Origin: Sphingopyxis sp. 113P3
GTDB lineage: Bacteria > Pseudomonadota > Alphaproteobacteria > Sphingomonadales > Sphingomonadaceae
DNA: 64,000 nucleotides
Assembly: GCF_001278035.1 (NCBI RefSeq)
Contig: NZ_CP009452.1
Location: 3,753,501-3,817,500 of the forward strand
Direction of reading: 5' to 3'
In this document: positions 25,599 through 37,507 of the stretch, in pieces
Numbering within the stretch: position 1 is the first letter of the stretch
Layout of the letters: each line of letters begins with the position of its first letter
The notes under the pieces: generated by a model
Seen by the model: the letters and a program-made list of their open reading frames with translations, nothing else
Database searches by the model: none
What the model was told of the DNA's origin: nothing
Program-made: the position numbers and the translations under genes

Positions 25599-27049
25599 CG
25601 CCCAGCCCTCTCACCGCCCAGGTTCCGACCCGGATCAAGGCCGCGCATGGCCTGGGCAGCGTCACGCTCGGGATCAAGGAGTCGGGGCTCACCACCTTTT
25701 TCATGATCTATTACAACCAGGTGCTCGGGTTCGACCCGCGCCTGGTGTCGCTGATCCTGATCGGCGCGATGGTGATCGATGCGATGGTCGATCCGCTGAT
25801 CGGCCGCCTCTCCGATGCGACGCGCACGCGCCTCGGGCGGCGGCTGCCCTGGCTCTATGGCGCGGCCCTGCCGATGGCGATCGCCTGGGCGCTTTTGTGG
25901 ATGTCCCCCGACATCGCGGCGCATTCGGCGCTGGGGCTGTTCCTCAATGTCGTCGCAGTCCGCGTGCTGGTGTCGGCATGCGAGATTCCATCGGTCTCGC
26001 TCGTCGCCGAACTGACGCGCGACTATGACGAGCGCACCGCGCTGATGCGCTATCGCTTCCTGTTCGGCTGGCTCGGCGGATTGCTCGCAGTCACGCTGGC
26101 CTATGGTTATTTCCTGAGGTCGGATGATCCGGCGACCAACGGCTTGCTCGACCCTTCGGGCTACGCCGCCTTCGGCCTCTTCGGCGCAGCGCTGATCTTC
26201 TTGTCGACGCTCGGCTCCGCTCTCGGGCAGCAACGCCGCATCCTCGCCCTGCCCCCACCGCCCGCCGCCGCGCATCCCAGCAAGTCGATGTTCACCGACA
26301 TCATCCTCGCCTTTCGCAACCCGGCCTTTGTCGCGCTCGTCAGCGGCGCTTTGTTCATCACCACCGGCTATGCGACGACGATCGCCTCGACCAACTATAT
26401 GATGCTCTATGTGTGGCAGATGAGCGACGCGCAGCTCGCCTGGTATCCGGCGGGTCTCGCGATCGCTGTTTTCGGCGCGTTCGCGGCGGTCGGTCGTGCC
26501 CACCGCCGCTTCGGGAAGCGCGACACCGCGGTCGGTGCTGCGCTGGCGAGCGGCGCGATCGCCTTCCTTCCCTATGCCGCGCGCAACCTCGGCTGGTGGC
26601 CCGAACTCGGCGGCTGGCCTTCGATGGGGCTGCTGCTTTCGCTCCAGACCGCATCGCTCTTCGGGCTGATCGTTGCGACCATTTCGGCCTCGTCCATGGT
26701 GGCCGAGATCGTCGAGGCGCACGAGGTCGACCATGGCACGCGGATCGAGGGTGTCTTTTTCGCAGGCTATCTGATGGTGCAGAAATTCGGCCAGGCGCTC
26801 GGCATCTTTCTCGTCGGCCAGCTCGTCGCTTATGCCGGCCTCAGCGAGCAGATCCGTCCGGAAGACTGGCCCGCGAGCACCGCTGCGACAATGGCGTGGA
26901 TATTTGCCGGCCTGATGATTTTGATCGGGATCATGGCGGCGCTCGGACTGCGGCGCTATGCCATCGATCGGGCAAGCCATGAGGCTCGGCTTGCAACCCT
27001 TGCCGCGGCCCCGCAACGGTCCACGGATGCCGGGGAGCCGCTGCCGTAA
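25595..27049 (+). CDS. GPH-type MFS transporter (copy 2 of tandem pair)
   Basis: This 484-residue paralogue of the preceding gene shares [52 protein letters not shown] and [12 protein letters not shown]. The ATG overlaps the upstream stop as ATGA. The two copies have diverged along their length, so this is an old tandem duplication. They might transport different substrates or form a pair. It ends 113 bp before the ACAD11-like gene. Confidence 0.87.
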   Translation: MTPSPLTAQVPTRIKAAHGLGSVTLGIKESGLTTFFMIYYNQVLGFDPRLVSLILIGAMVIDAMVDPLIGRLSDATRTRLGRRLPWLYGAALPMAIAWALLWMSPDIAAHSALGLFLNVVAVRVLVSACEIPSVSLVAELTRDYDERTALMRYRFLFGWLGGLLAVTLAYGYFLRSDDPATNGLLDPSGYAAFGLFGAALIFLSTLGSALGQQRRILALPPPPAAAHPSKSMFTDIILAFRNPAFVALVSGALFITTGYATTIASTNYMMLYVWQMSDAQLAWYPAGLAIAVFGAFAAVGRAHRRFGKRDTAVGAALASGAIAFLPYAARNLGWWPELGGWPSMGLLLSLQTASLFGLIVATISASSMVAEIVEAHEVDHGTRIEGVFFAGYLMVQKFGQALGIFLVGQLVAYAGLSEQIRPEDWPASTAATMAWIFAGLMILIGIMAALGLRRYAIDRASHEARLATLAAAPQRSTDAGEPLP

Positions 27050-27162
27050 CGGAAGATTGCGCCGCGACGTGGCGGCTGGCAATTTTCTGTGCGGCGGGTC
27101 TTGGCAAAGGGGGGCGAATCGGTCCAAAGGCTTTCGTGAACGTAAAGGGAAAGGAAGCACCG

Positions 27163-28452
27163 ATGGATTTCGACCTCACCGAGCGGCAGAAGCATTGGCA
27201 GGGCCGCGTGCGCGAATTCGTCGAGCGCAAGATCCGCCCCGCCGTCGCCACCTACAAGGAGCAGGACCGCACCGGCGACCGCTGGAAGGTCATCCAGGTC
27301 GTCGAGGACCTCAAGGCCGAGGCGAAGGCCGCAGGCATCTGGAACCTGTTCATGCCGCCGCGCAGCGCTGCGCACCATCATGTCGATGAAAGCTTCGAGT
27401 TCGACGGCCCGGGGCTCACCAACCTTGAATATGCGCTGTGCGCCGAGGAGATGGGACGCGTGGGCTTTGCCAGCGAGGTGTTCAACTGCTCCGCGCCCGA
27501 CACCGGAAATATGGAGGTGTTCCACCGTTACGGCACGCGCGCGCAAAAGGAGCGTTGGCTGAAGCCGCTCATGAACGGCGAGATCCGTTCCGCCTTCCTG
27601 ATGACCGAACCCGCGGTTGCCTCGTCCGATGCGACCAATATCGAGACGCGCATCGAGCGCGACGGGGACGACTATGTGATCAACGGCCGCAAATGGTGGT
27701 CGTCGGGCGTCGGCGATCCGCGCTGCAAGGTCGCGATCGTGATGGGCAAGACCGATTTCGGCGCCAAACGCCACCAGCAGCAGTCGATGCTTGCGGTGCC
27801 GATGGACACGCCCGGGATCACGGTGCTGCGCCACCTTCCCGTCTTCGGCTATGACGACGCGCCGCACGGTCATATGGAGGTCGAACTCAAGGACGTGCGC
27901 GTCAACGCCGAAGAGGCGATGCTGCTGGGCGAAGGCCGCGGCTTTGAAATTGCGCAGGGCCGCCTCGGACCGGGCCGCATCCATCACTGCATGCGCACGA
28001 TCGGCGTCGCCGAGGAAGCGCTCGAGAAAATGTGCAAGCGGCTCCAATCGCGCGTCGCCTTCGGCAAGACAATCGCAGAACACAGTATCTGGGAACAGCG
28101 GATCGCACGCGCCCGCATCGACATCGAGATGACGCGCCTCCTCTGTCTCAAGGCGGCCGACATGATGGACAAGATCGGCAACAAGGCCGCCGCGGCCGAG
28201 ATCGCGATGATCAAGGTGCAGGCGCCCAATATGGCGCTCAAGATCATCGACGATGCAATCCAGGCTCACGGCGGCGGCGGCGTCTCCGACGATTTCGGCC
28301 TTGCCAACGCCTATGCCCATCAGCGCACCCTGCGGCTTGCCGACGGACCCGACGAGGTGCACGCGCGCGCCATCGCACGGATCGAGCTCGCCAAGCATGC
28401 GCCCACGAGCGACCCGGGCTTTTCGTCGGGGGACATCGGGGTTTCGCGCTAG
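27163..28452 (+). CDS. ACAD11-like acyl-CoA dehydrogenase
   Basis: This 429-residue enzyme starts [12 protein letters not shown]; the ATG is preceded by AAAGGAAG. It carries the segments that mark the ACAD10/ACAD11 group: [19 protein letters not shown] near 107-125, [54 protein letters not shown] near 258-277, and a C-terminal [15 protein letters not shown] with [10 protein letters not shown]. In animals the same dehydrogenase is fused to a kinase domain; here the kinase is encoded separately at 29648. Bacterial LvaC of levulinate catabolism is a related partner of a kinase. It likely acts on a phosphorylated 4-hydroxyacyl-CoA or its product. An ATG 27 bp earlier is less likely. Confidence 0.92.
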   Translation: MDFDLTERQKHWQGRVREFVERKIRPAVATYKEQDRTGDRWKVIQVVEDLKAEAKAAGIWNLFMPPRSAAHHHVDESFEFDGPGLTNLEYALCAEEMGRVGFASEVFNCSAPDTGNMEVFHRYGTRAQKERWLKPLMNGEIRSAFLMTEPAVASSDATNIETRIERDGDDYVINGRKWWSSGVGDPRCKVAIVMGKTDFGAKRHQQQSMLAVPMDTPGITVLRHLPVFGYDDAPHGHMEVELKDVRVNAEEAMLLGEGRGFEIAQGRLGPGRIHHCMRTIGVAEEALEKMCKRLQSRVAFGKTIAEHSIWEQRIARARIDIEMTRLLCLKAADMMDKIGNKAAAAEIAMIKVQAPNMALKIIDDAIQAHGGGGVSDDFGLANAYAHQRTLRLADGPDEVHARAIARIELAKHAPTSDPGFSSGDIGVSR

Positions 28453-28507
28453 CCCCTCCGCCTCGCGGATGGGCCGAGGGAGGACCCGGCCGGTTCGCAT
28501 TTCCAAT

Positions 28508-28541
28508 CCCCTCCCCTGGCCCCTTCTGCCAGCGGGAGGGG
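28508..28541. repeat. Palindromic GC-rich element, REP-like or attenuator
   Basis: CCCCTCCC (28508-28515) pairs with GGGAGGGG (28534-28541), and inside it CTGGC (28516-28520) pairs with GCCAG (28528-28532), leaving a small loop and one unpaired C. It lies in the 107-bp gap between the ACAD11-like and alcohol dehydrogenase genes. Its outer stem is the same sequence as the hairpin at 539-560, so it may be a dispersed intergenic element that also reduces read-through. Confidence 0.5.
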
Positions 28542-28559
28542 GACGAACGGAGATTTCAG

Positions 28560-29651
28560 ATGACCAAAGCCGCCGTCCTGATCGAACCTGGCAAGCCGCT
28601 CGCCATCGAAGAGGTCGTCGTCGACAAGCCCGGGCCGCATGAGGTGCGCATCCGCACCGCCGCGTGCGGGCTCTGCCATTCGGACCTGCATTTCATCGAG
28701 GGCGCCTACCCGCACCCCCTTCCCGCCATCCCCGGCCACGAGGCCGCAGGCATTGTCGAGGCGGTCGGCAGCGAGGTGCGCACCGTGAAACCGGGCGATG
28801 CGGTGATCACGTGCCTTTCTGCCTTCTGCGGCCACTGCGAGTTCTGCGTCTCCGGGCGCATGTCGCTGTGCATGGGCGGCGATACCCGGCGGCCGGCGGG
28901 TTCGGCGCCACGGATCACCCGGCCGGACGGATCGCCCGTCAACCAGATGCTGAACCTCAGCGCCTTTTCGGAGGTGATGCTCGTTCACGAACATGCCTGC
29001 GTCGCGATTGACCCCGACATGCCGCTCGACCGCGCCGCGGTGATCGGCTGCGCGGTGACCACCGGCGCGGGAACGATTTTCAACGCCTGCAAGGTGACGC
29101 CGGGCGAAACGGTCGCGGTCGTCGGCTGCGGCGGCGTGGGGCTCGCGACAATCAACGCGGCGAAGATCGCCGGCGCGGGGCGCATCATCGCCGCCGATCC
29201 GGTGCCTGAGAAGCGTGCCCTCGCGCAAAAGCTGGGCGCGACCGACGTCGTCGACGCCCTCGCCGACGATGCCGCGAAGCAGATCGTCGAAATTTCGAAG
29301 GGCGGTGTCGACCATGCGATCGAGGCGGTCGGACGCCCCGCCTCGGCGAACCTTGCCGTCGCGGCGCTTCGCCGCGGCGGCACCGCGACGATCCTTGGCA
29401 TGATGCCGCTTTCGGAAAAGGTCGGGCTCGGCGCCATGGACCTGCTCTCGGGCAAGAAATTGCAGGGCGCGATCATGGGCGGCAACCGATTCCCGGTGGA
29501 TATTCCGCGGCTCGTCGATTTCTACCTGCGCGGGCTGCTCGACCTCGACAGCATCGTCGCGGAAACCATCCCGCTGTCACAGATCAACGAAGGGTTCGAC
29601 AAGATGAAGAAGGGCGACGCCGCGCGATCGGTGATCGTATTCGACCAATGA
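28560..29651 (+). CDS. Zinc-dependent alcohol dehydrogenase (class III-like MDR)
   Basis: This 363-residue medium-chain dehydrogenase has catalytic zinc ligands Cys36 (AACGLCHSD), His60 and Glu61 (GHEAAG), and four structural zinc cysteines (90, 93, 96, 104; CGHCEFC and SLC). The NAD motif VVGCGGVGLATI lies near 190. The ATG at 28560 has GGAG upstream. It would oxidise a primary or secondary alcohol in the cluster's pathway. Its stop overlaps the kinase start as ATGA, tying it to the 4-hydroxyacyl-CoA module. Confidence 0.92.
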   Translation: MTKAAVLIEPGKPLAIEEVVVDKPGPHEVRIRTAACGLCHSDLHFIEGAYPHPLPAIPGHEAAGIVEAVGSEVRTVKPGDAVITCLSAFCGHCEFCVSGRMSLCMGGDTRRPAGSAPRITRPDGSPVNQMLNLSAFSEVMLVHEHACVAIDPDMPLDRAAVIGCAVTTGAGTIFNACKVTPGETVAVVGCGGVGLATINAAKIAGAGRIIAADPVPEKRALAQKLGATDVVDALADDAAKQIVEISKGGVDHAIEAVGRPASANLAVAALRRGGTATILGMMPLSEKVGLGAMDLLSGKKLQGAIMGGNRFPVDIPRLVDFYLRGLLDLDSIVAETIPLSQINEGFDKMKKGDAARSVIVFDQ

Positions 29652-30721
29652 CGACAGGGCTCGACGCGCAGAAGGCTTTCAGCGGCACCGTCGCGCCCGA
29701 GGGCGCAGACGTCCTCGACGAGGCGAAGCTGACCGCCTGGATGGAAGCCAATGTCGAGGGCTTTGAAGGTCCGCTGACCCAGAGCAAGTTCGCCGGCGGC
29801 CAGTCGAACCCGACATACAAGATTTCGGCGCCATCCGGCCATTATGTCCTGCGCCGCAAGCCCTTTGGCCCGCTCCTTCCTTCAGCCCATGCAGTCGACC
29901 GGGAATATAAGGTCCAGTCGGGATTGCATAAGATGGGTTTCCCCGTCGCGCGCCAATATGGCCTGTGCACCGACGAGAATGTGATCGGCAGCTGGTTCTA
30001 TGTGATGGCGATGGTCGATGGCCACACGATCTGGGATGGCGCGATGCCGGGGTCGACCCCCGAAAACCGCCGCGCGACCTATCTGGCGATGATCGACACG
30101 CTCGCCGCGCTCCACAATATCGATGTCGAGGCGGCGGGCCTTGCCGACTACGGCAAGCCCGGCAATTATTTCGGCCGCCAGGTCGACCGCTGGACCAAGC
30201 AGTATCGGCTCTCCGAAACCGAAACGATGGACGAGATGGAGCAGCTGATTGCATGGTTGCCCGCGACGCTCCCGGAACAGACACGCACCAGCGTCGTTCA
30301 CGGCGACTATCGCATCGACAATATGATCTGGGCCAAGGACCGGCCCGAGGTACTCGCGGTGCTCGACTGGGAACTGTCGACGCTGGGCGATCCGCTCGCC
30401 GATTTCACCTATGTCGCCATGGCGTGGGTGACCGAAAATGGCGGGCGGTCGGGCGTCATGGACATCGACCGCAAGGCGCTCGGCATCCCCGAGCTCGACG
30501 AGGTCGTCGAGCGCTACTGCGAGGCGACGGGCCGCGACGGCGTGCCCGATATGAACTGGTACTTCGCCTATAATTTCTTCCGCCTCGCCGGTATCATGCA
30601 GGGGATCAAGAAGCGCGTCATCGACGGCACCGCTTCCTCGGCCCACGCGAAGGCGATGTCCGAGCGCGTCCTGCCCCTCGCCGAGAAGGCGTGGGATTTT
30701 GCCCGAAAGGCCGGCGCATGA
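29648..30721 (+). CDS. ACAD10/11-type phosphotransferase (candidate 4-hydroxyacyl-CoA kinase)
   Basis: This 357-residue APH-fold kinase has KFAGGQSNPTYKI near 47-59, YVLRRKPFGPLLPSAHAVDR near 67-86 (ATP-binding lysines), the Brenner motif VVHGDYRIDNMIW near 217-229, and VLDWELSTLGDPLADF near 239-254 with the metal-binding Asp. These are the signatures of the kinase half of ACAD10/ACAD11 and of LvaA, which phosphorylates 4-hydroxyvaleryl-CoA. Together with the ACAD11-like gene at 27163 it forms a split version of the animal fusion. The ATG overlaps the alcohol dehydrogenase stop, and its own stop overlaps the next SDR start. Confidence 0.9.
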   Translation: MTTGLDAQKAFSGTVAPEGADVLDEAKLTAWMEANVEGFEGPLTQSKFAGGQSNPTYKISAPSGHYVLRRKPFGPLLPSAHAVDREYKVQSGLHKMGFPVARQYGLCTDENVIGSWFYVMAMVDGHTIWDGAMPGSTPENRRATYLAMIDTLAALHNIDVEAAGLADYGKPGNYFGRQVDRWTKQYRLSETETMDEMEQLIAWLPATLPEQTRTSVVHGDYRIDNMIWAKDRPEVLAVLDWELSTLGDPLADFTYVAMAWVTENGGRSGVMDIDRKALGIPELDEVVERYCEATGRDGVPDMNWYFAYNFFRLAGIMQGIKKRVIDGTASSAHAKAMSERVLPLAEKAWDFARKAGA

Positions 30722-31491
30722 GCCTGTTCGACATGACGGGCGAGGTCGCCCTGATCACCGGGTCATCACGCGGGATCGGAAAGGCGATCGCCGAAGCGAT
30801 GGCCGAGCATGGCGCGAAGGTCGTGATCTCGAGCCGCAAGCAGGATGCCTGCGACGTGGTCGCGGCGGAACTGAACGCAAGGCACGGGCCGGGCACAGCG
30901 ATCGCGGTCGCGGCGAATATCTCGTCGAAGGAGGCGCTTCAGCATCTGGTCGATGAAACGCTCGCCGCCTTCGGCGCGGTCACCGCGCTCGTATGCAACG
31001 CGGCGTCGAACCCCTATTATGGTCCTTCGGCAGGGATCAGCGACGAGCAGTTTCGCAAGATTCTCGATAACAATATCATCGCCAATCACTGGCTGATCCA
31101 CATGTGTGCGCCCGCGATGCTCGCCGCGGGCAAGGGATCGATCACGATCATCAGCTCGATCGGCGGCCTCAAGGGCTCGTCGATCCTGGGGGCCTATGCG
31201 ATCTCGAAGGCCGCCGACATGCAGATGGCACGCAACCTCGCTGACGAATTCGGGCCGCAGGGGGTCCGCGTCAACTGCATCGCGCCGGGCCTCATCAGGA
31301 CCGATTTCGCGCGCGCGCTCTGGGAGAATCCCGACACGCTGGAGGTGTCGACGCGCCGCGCCTCGCTGCGCCGCATCGGCGAGCCCCATGAGATCGCGGG
31401 CGCTGCGGTGTTTCTCGCAAGCCCGGCGGGCGGCTTCACCACCGGCCAGACGATCGTCATCGACGGCGGCAACACTTCGAGCGGAGGATGA
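30718..31491 (+). CDS. SDR family oxidoreductase
   Basis: This 257-residue short-chain dehydrogenase has TGSSRGIG near 15-22, [11 protein letters not shown] near 94, Ser in TIISSIG and YAISK near 160 with catalytic Tyr and Lys, then [12 protein letters not shown]. It has the look of a DHRS4-type carbonyl reductase. The ATG overlaps the kinase stop (ATGA) and its stop overlaps the next SDR start, so four consecutive genes here are translationally coupled. Confidence 0.88.
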   Translation: MSLFDMTGEVALITGSSRGIGKAIAEAMAEHGAKVVISSRKQDACDVVAAELNARHGPGTAIAVAANISSKEALQHLVDETLAAFGAVTALVCNAASNPYYGPSAGISDEQFRKILDNNIIANHWLIHMCAPAMLAAGKGSITIISSIGGLKGSSILGAYAISKAADMQMARNLADEFGPQGVRVNCIAPGLIRTDFARALWENPDTLEVSTRRASLRRIGEPHEIAGAAVFLASPAGGFTTGQTIVIDGGNTSSGG

Positions 31492-32297
31492 GCATGGGCG
31501 CATTGGACGGCAAGATCGCGATCATCACCGGAGCGGGCTCCGGCATCGGCCGCGCGAGCGCGCTGCGCTTTGCCGCCGAGGGCGCAAAGCTGGTCATTGG
31601 CGACAGGACGGCGGGCGTGCACGACACCGCGCAGGCTGTGAAGGAAGCCGGCGGCGAGGCGGTCGCGCTCGAAATCGACGCCGGGATCGAGGCCGATGTG
31701 GCAAAACTCGTCGCAACCGCGATCGAGACCTATGGCGGGCTCGATATCGCCTTTGCCAACGCGGGGATCATCGGCGACATGGGGGGCATTTTCGACATCA
31801 CGCCCGAGGGATGGGCGGAAACCCTGCGCGTCAACCTGATCGGCCCCGCCTTGATGGTGAAGCATGCAGGCAAGGCGATGGTCGATCAGGGCCGCGGCGG
31901 CGCGATTGTGTTGACCGCGAGCGTCGCGGGCATCAATTCGGGGGCCGGCCCCGCCGCCTATTCGGCATCGAAGGCGGGCGTCATCAACCTCGCGAAGACC
32001 GCGGCGCAGCAGATGACGAGTGCGAATGTTCGCGTCAATGCAATCTGCCCGGGGCTGACCGAGACCGGCATGACCAAGCCGACCTTCGACTATGCGAAGG
32101 AAAAGGGGGTGACCCACAAGATCGGCCAGCTCAATCCGCTGAAGCGTGCCGGCCAGCCCGAGGAACTCGCCAATGTCGCTCTCTTCCTCGCAAGCGACCA
32201 GGCGAGCTATGTCAACGGTCAGGCAATCGCGGTAGACGGCGGTCTCACCAGTTCGCATCCCGTGACGCGGCAGTTGCTGGGCCAGACCTCGCACTAG
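31488..32297 (+). CDS. SDR family oxidoreductase
   Basis: This 269-residue short-chain dehydrogenase has TGAGSGIG near 14-21, [12 protein letters not shown] near 90, Ser in LTASVAG and YSASK near 161 with catalytic Tyr and Lys, then [10 protein letters not shown]. The ATG overlaps the previous SDR stop; a second ATG two codons on is equally usable. It may oxidise a hydroxyacyl or hydroxy intermediate. There are four SDRs in this cluster, which suggests several hydroxyl/keto steps on one substrate. Confidence 0.88.
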   Translation: MSMGALDGKIAIITGAGSGIGRASALRFAAEGAKLVIGDRTAGVHDTAQAVKEAGGEAVALEIDAGIEADVAKLVATAIETYGGLDIAFANAGIIGDMGGIFDITPEGWAETLRVNLIGPALMVKHAGKAMVDQGRGGAIVLTASVAGINSGAGPAAYSASKAGVINLAKTAAQQMTSANVRVNAICPGLTETGMTKPTFDYAKEKGVTHKIGQLNPLKRAGQPEELANVALFLASDQASYVNGQAIAVDGGLTSSHPVTRQLLGQTSH

Positions 32298-32308
32298 GAG
32301 CAGATGCG

Positions 32309-33256
32309 ATGCAGTACCGGCAACTTGGCGACAGCGGCATCCGCGTTTCGGCTATCTGCCTCGGCAGCTGGCTGACCTATGGCGCGGGGGTCGACGACAG
32401 CGCGGGGCAGGCCTGCATCGACGCGGCCTTCGAGGCCGGAATCAACTTCATCGACACGGCGAACGTCTATGGCATCGGCGCAGCAGAGGAATTTCTCGGC
32501 CGGGCGCTACAGGGACGGCAGCGCGACTCCTACGTTCTTGCGACCAAGCTCTTTTTCCCCATGTCCAAGACCGACAGGGGCTTGTCGGCGGCGCAAGTTG
32601 CAAAGCAGATCGACGCGAGCCTGACACGGCTCCGGACCGACTATGTCGATCTCTACCAATGCCACCGCTATGACCCCGACACCCCGCTCGAAGAGACGAT
32701 GGCGGCGCTGAGCACAGTGGTGCGGAGCGGCAAGGCACGCGCGATAGGCTTTTCCGAATGGGCCCCCGACCAGATCGAAGCCGCGCTCGCGCTTGCACCC
32801 CCGCACGTCAAATTCGTGTCGAGCCAGCCGCAGTACAGCCTCCTCTATCGCCGGATCGAGAAAAAGGTCATCCCGATCAGCATCGCCAGCGGCATCGGTC
32901 AGATCGTCTGGTCACCCCTCGCGCAAGGCGTGCTCAGCGGCAAATATCGCCCGGGCGCCGCGCTTCCCGAGGGGACCCGCGCGACGAGCGAAGATGCGCA
33001 TTTCATGCGGCAGTTCCTGACGGATCCGGTGCTCGAGGCGGTGCAGAAGCTCGCCCCGCTCGCCGAGCGCGCGGGATGCACGATGGCACAGCTCGCGATC
33101 GCCTGGGTGCTCGCGCAGCCCGGTATCACCAGCGCAATCGTCGGCGCGAGCCGGCCCGATCAGCTCCGCGAGACCGCCGCAGCCGCAGACCTTGCCATTG
33201 ATCCGGCGCTGCTCGCAGAAGCCGCCGCCATCCTCGAAGGAGTGCGAATTACGTGA
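32309..33256 (+). CDS. Aldo/keto reductase
   Basis: This 315-residue TIM-barrel AKR has the catalytic tetrad in FIDTANVYG near 47-55 (Asp, Tyr), LATKLFF near 80 (Lys) and YQCHRYD near 113 (His), plus the C-terminal cofactor segment [13 protein letters not shown]. The start ATG has AGGAG upstream; an apparent longer frame before it is antisense or out-of-frame to the SDR genes. It is related to YghZ/L-glyceraldehyde-3-phosphate reductase-like enzymes. Its stop overlaps the GTG of the serine hydrolase. Confidence 0.9.
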   Translation: MQYRQLGDSGIRVSAICLGSWLTYGAGVDDSAGQACIDAAFEAGINFIDTANVYGIGAAEEFLGRALQGRQRDSYVLATKLFFPMSKTDRGLSAAQVAKQIDASLTRLRTDYVDLYQCHRYDPDTPLEETMAALSTVVRSGKARAIGFSEWAPDQIEAALALAPPHVKFVSSQPQYSLLYRRIEKKVIPISIASGIGQIVWSPLAQGVLSGKYRPGAALPEGTRATSEDAHFMRQFLTDPVLEAVQKLAPLAERAGCTMAQLAIAWVLAQPGITSAIVGASRPDQLRETAAAADLAIDPALLAEAAAILEGVRIT

Positions 33257-34455
33257 GCCACGGCATGGACAAGACGCGCCTCGATCGCATCCCGGCATTT
33301 CTCGCGGCCAAATATGTCGACACCGGACGGTTGCCTCATGCCGCGACGCTCGTGTCGCGCCGCGGCGAGATCGCGCACCGCTCATGTATCGGTGAAGCAC
33401 GGCCCGGCGAGGCGCTTCAGGAGGATGCGATCTTCCGCATCGCCAGCATGACCAAGCCGATTACCAGCATCGCGTTCATGATGCTGCTCGAGGAAGGCAA
33501 GGTCGCCTTGTCCGATCCACTTGTGAAATTCTGCCCCGAGTTCAAGGATACCGGTGTTTTCGTCGCGGGCGGAGGCAACGCTCCTTTCCTGACCCGGCCG
33601 CCGGCACGCCCGATCCTGATGATCGACCTGCTTCGGCACACCGCGGGGCTGACCTACAGCTTCCAGGAGCGCACCCCGGTCGATGCCGCCTATCGCACGA
33701 CGAAGATCGACGATTTCGACGCCGATTACACGATGGACAGCTTCATTGCGAGCCTGGCCCAGATCCCGCTCCAGTTCGACCCCGGCGCGCACTGGAATTA
33801 TTCGATGGCGACCGACGTGCTCGGTGCAGTGATAGAGCGGATCGAGGGCAAGCCCTTCGCGCAGGTCATGAAGGAGCGCATCTTCGACCCGCTTGGCATG
33901 GTCGACACGGGCTTCAAGGTACCCGCGGACAAGCAGCACCGCCTCACCGACGCCTACGCCTTTCACCCGAAGGAGAAGATGCGGCAGTTCGACGCGGGCG
34001 ACCGCAGCCGCTGGGCGAAGGATCGCAGCTTCCACTCAGGGGGAGGCGGGCTCGCCTCGACGCTGGATGATTATCATCGTTTCTGCCTGATGCTGCTCGG
34101 CGGCGGCAAGCTCGGCGATGTGCGGATCATCAGCCGCAAGACGCTCGACCTGATGACCTCGAACCACCTGGTGGGGGGCGGCGACCTCACCGAGCACAGC
34201 GTCGGCATCTTTTCCGAAGACGAGAATGCGGGGGTCGGCTTCGGCCTCGGTTTCGCCGTCACGCTCGATCCGGCGCGCGCGGGTATTCCGGGGTCGGCGG
34301 GCGATTTTTACTGGGGCGGCATGTTCTCGACCGGCTTCTTCGTCGACCCGGTCGAGCAGATCTGCATGGTCTTCATGACCCAGCTCATGCCCTCTTCCAC
34401 CTATCCCGTGCGGCGCGAGGTCAAGACTCTCGTCCACGCCGCGATCGACGACTGA
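33253..34455 (+). CDS. Serine hydrolase, class C beta-lactamase/EstB family
   Basis: This 400-residue protein has the SxxK catalytic motif in [12 protein letters not shown] near 73-84 and, instead of a canonical Yx[12 protein letters not shown] near 183-193. The C-terminal part contains [12 protein letters not shown] and [15 protein letters not shown], typical of EstB-type esterases. There is no signal peptide, so it is probably a cytosolic esterase or lactonase rather than a resistance enzyme. The GTG start overlaps the AKR stop (GTGA). In the pathway it could open a lactone or remove an ester group; this is inference. Confidence 0.87.
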   Translation: MSHGMDKTRLDRIPAFLAAKYVDTGRLPHAATLVSRRGEIAHRSCIGEARPGEALQEDAIFRIASMTKPITSIAFMMLLEEGKVALSDPLVKFCPEFKDTGVFVAGGGNAPFLTRPPARPILMIDLLRHTAGLTYSFQERTPVDAAYRTTKIDDFDADYTMDSFIASLAQIPLQFDPGAHWNYSMATDVLGAVIERIEGKPFAQVMKERIFDPLGMVDTGFKVPADKQHRLTDAYAFHPKEKMRQFDAGDRSRWAKDRSFHSGGGGLASTLDDYHRFCLMLLGGGKLGDVRIISRKTLDLMTSNHLVGGGDLTEHSVGIFSEDENAGVGFGLGFAVTLDPARAGIPGSAGDFYWGGMFSTGFFVDPVEQICMVFMTQLMPSSTYPVRREVKTLVHAAIDD

Positions 34456-34492
34456 GCCTTTTTTCGATTTTTACAGACCAAGGAGTTCTCCC

Positions 34493-36526
<2,034 letters not shown>

Positions 36527-36550
36527 AGCCGGCTCACCTCAATTGGACAT

Positions 36551-36583
36551 CGCCGCCTGACCCCCCGCGTCAGGCGGCGTTTC
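36551..36583 (+). terminator. Intrinsic terminator after the acyl-CoA cluster
   Basis: A perfect 11-bp stem (CGCCGCCTGAC at 36551-36561 and GTCAGGCGGCG at 36569-36579) with a 7-nt loop is followed by TTTCCC. It separates the plus-strand bifunctional enzyme from the convergent mmsB and may work in both directions. Confidence 0.8.
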
Positions 36584-36631
36584 CCTACCGCTTGGATACG
36601 CTTCCGCGCCTTGGGGCCGAGCGCCTTGCAA

Positions 36632-37507
36632 TCAGCCCTGCAAGGTCCGGATGATCGCCGAGAAGTCGTGACCGCCCTCATCGGCCGCGACGAACGCCTC
36701 ATAGAGCTCGCGCGCCTTCGTTCCCATCGGCACATCGGCATCGACGCTTGCCGCCGCTTCCATTGCGAGGCGCAGGTCCTTGAGCATCAGCGCCGCTGCG
36801 AAGCCACCCTTGTAATCATTGTCCGCGGGCGTGGACGGGCCGACGCCGGGCAGCGGTGCATAGCTCGTCAGCGACCAGCATTGCCCCGACGATACGCTGG
36901 CGATGTCGAAGAATTTCTGCGGGTCGAGCCCCAGCTTCTGCGCCAGCGCCAAGGTTTCGCACGTTGCGATCATCGAAGCGCCGAGCAGCATATTGTTGCA
37001 GATCTTCGCGGCCTGCCCCGCGCCCGCGTCGCCGGCGTGGATCACCGCCTTGCCCATCTTCGCGAGGATCGGCTGGCTCCGCGCGAAGCCCTCGTCGGTG
37101 CCGCCGACCATGAACGTCAGCGTGCCCGCATTCGCCGCGGCAATGCCGCCGGAGACCGGTGCATCGACCGCGACGAGTCCCCTGGCGGTCGCGGCTTCGA
37201 TATTCGCGCGCGCGGTCGCGACGTCGATCGTCGAACAGTCGAGCAGCAACGTCCCCGGCGCGGCGCTGGGGAAGACGTCGCTTTCATAGACGCCCGCGAC
37301 ATGCTTGCCGGCGGGGAGCATCGTCACGACGGCTTCGGCGCCGGTGACGGCCTCCGCCGCCGAGGCGACGCGCGTGCAGCCCGCTTCGACCGCGCGCGCA
37401 AGCGCCTCTTCGCTGAGGTCGAAGGCGCGGACCTCGTAGCCCGCCTTGGCCAGATTCGCGGCCATCCCGCCGCCCATGTTTCCGAGGCCGATGAAAGCAA
37501 TCTTCAT
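36632..37507 (-). CDS. mmsB: 3-hydroxyisobutyrate dehydrogenase MmsB
   Basis: MmsB oxidises 3-hydroxyisobutyrate to methylmalonate semialdehyde in valine degradation. The 291-residue protein has the NAD motif GLGNMGGGMAANL at 7-19, the substrate loop DAPVSGGIAAANAGTLTF near 115-132, and the catalytic Lys168 in GAGQAAKICNN. Length is normal. The start ATG overlaps the stop of the small membrane protein gene, and it is the last gene of the minus-strand valine operon. Confidence 0.95.
   Translation of the reverse strand: MKIAFIGLGNMGGGMAANLAKAGYEVRAFDLSEEALARAVEAGCTRVASAAEAVTGAEAVVTMLPAGKHVAGVYESDVFPSAAPGTLLLDCSTIDVATARANIEAATARGLVAVDAPVSGGIAAANAGTLTFMVGGTDEGFARSQPILAKMGKAVIHAGDAGAGQAAKICNNMLLGASMIATCETLALAQKLGLDPQKFFDIASVSSGQCWSLTSYAPLPGVGPSTPADNDYKGGFAAALMLKDLRLAMEAAASVDADVPMGTKARELYEAFVAADEGGHDFSAIIRTLQG

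Noticed and set aside
25544-27160. Minus-strand open frame of about 538 codons across the second GPH transporter
   Set aside because: Same reason: antisense to a real transporter, low-complexity charged translation, no ribosome-binding or family evidence.
26956-28506. Minus-strand open frame of about 516 codons opposite the ACAD11-like gene
   Set aside because: The plus strand carries a full-length, motif-rich dehydrogenase; the antisense translation matches no family I know.
28032-28559. Apparent N-terminal extension of the alcohol dehydrogenase by 176 codons
   Set aside because: The extension lies in another frame of the ACAD11-like gene and is Arg-rich; homology starts at the ATG at 28560.
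31106-32308. Apparent extension of the aldo/keto reductase over the two SDR genes
   Set aside because: Out-of-frame reading of real SDR genes; homology and the Shine-Dalgarno site place the start at 32309.
33253-34455. Serine hydrolase as a beta-lactam resistance gene
   Set aside because: No signal peptide, a non-canonical second motif, and a position inside a catabolic operon point to an EstB-type esterase.
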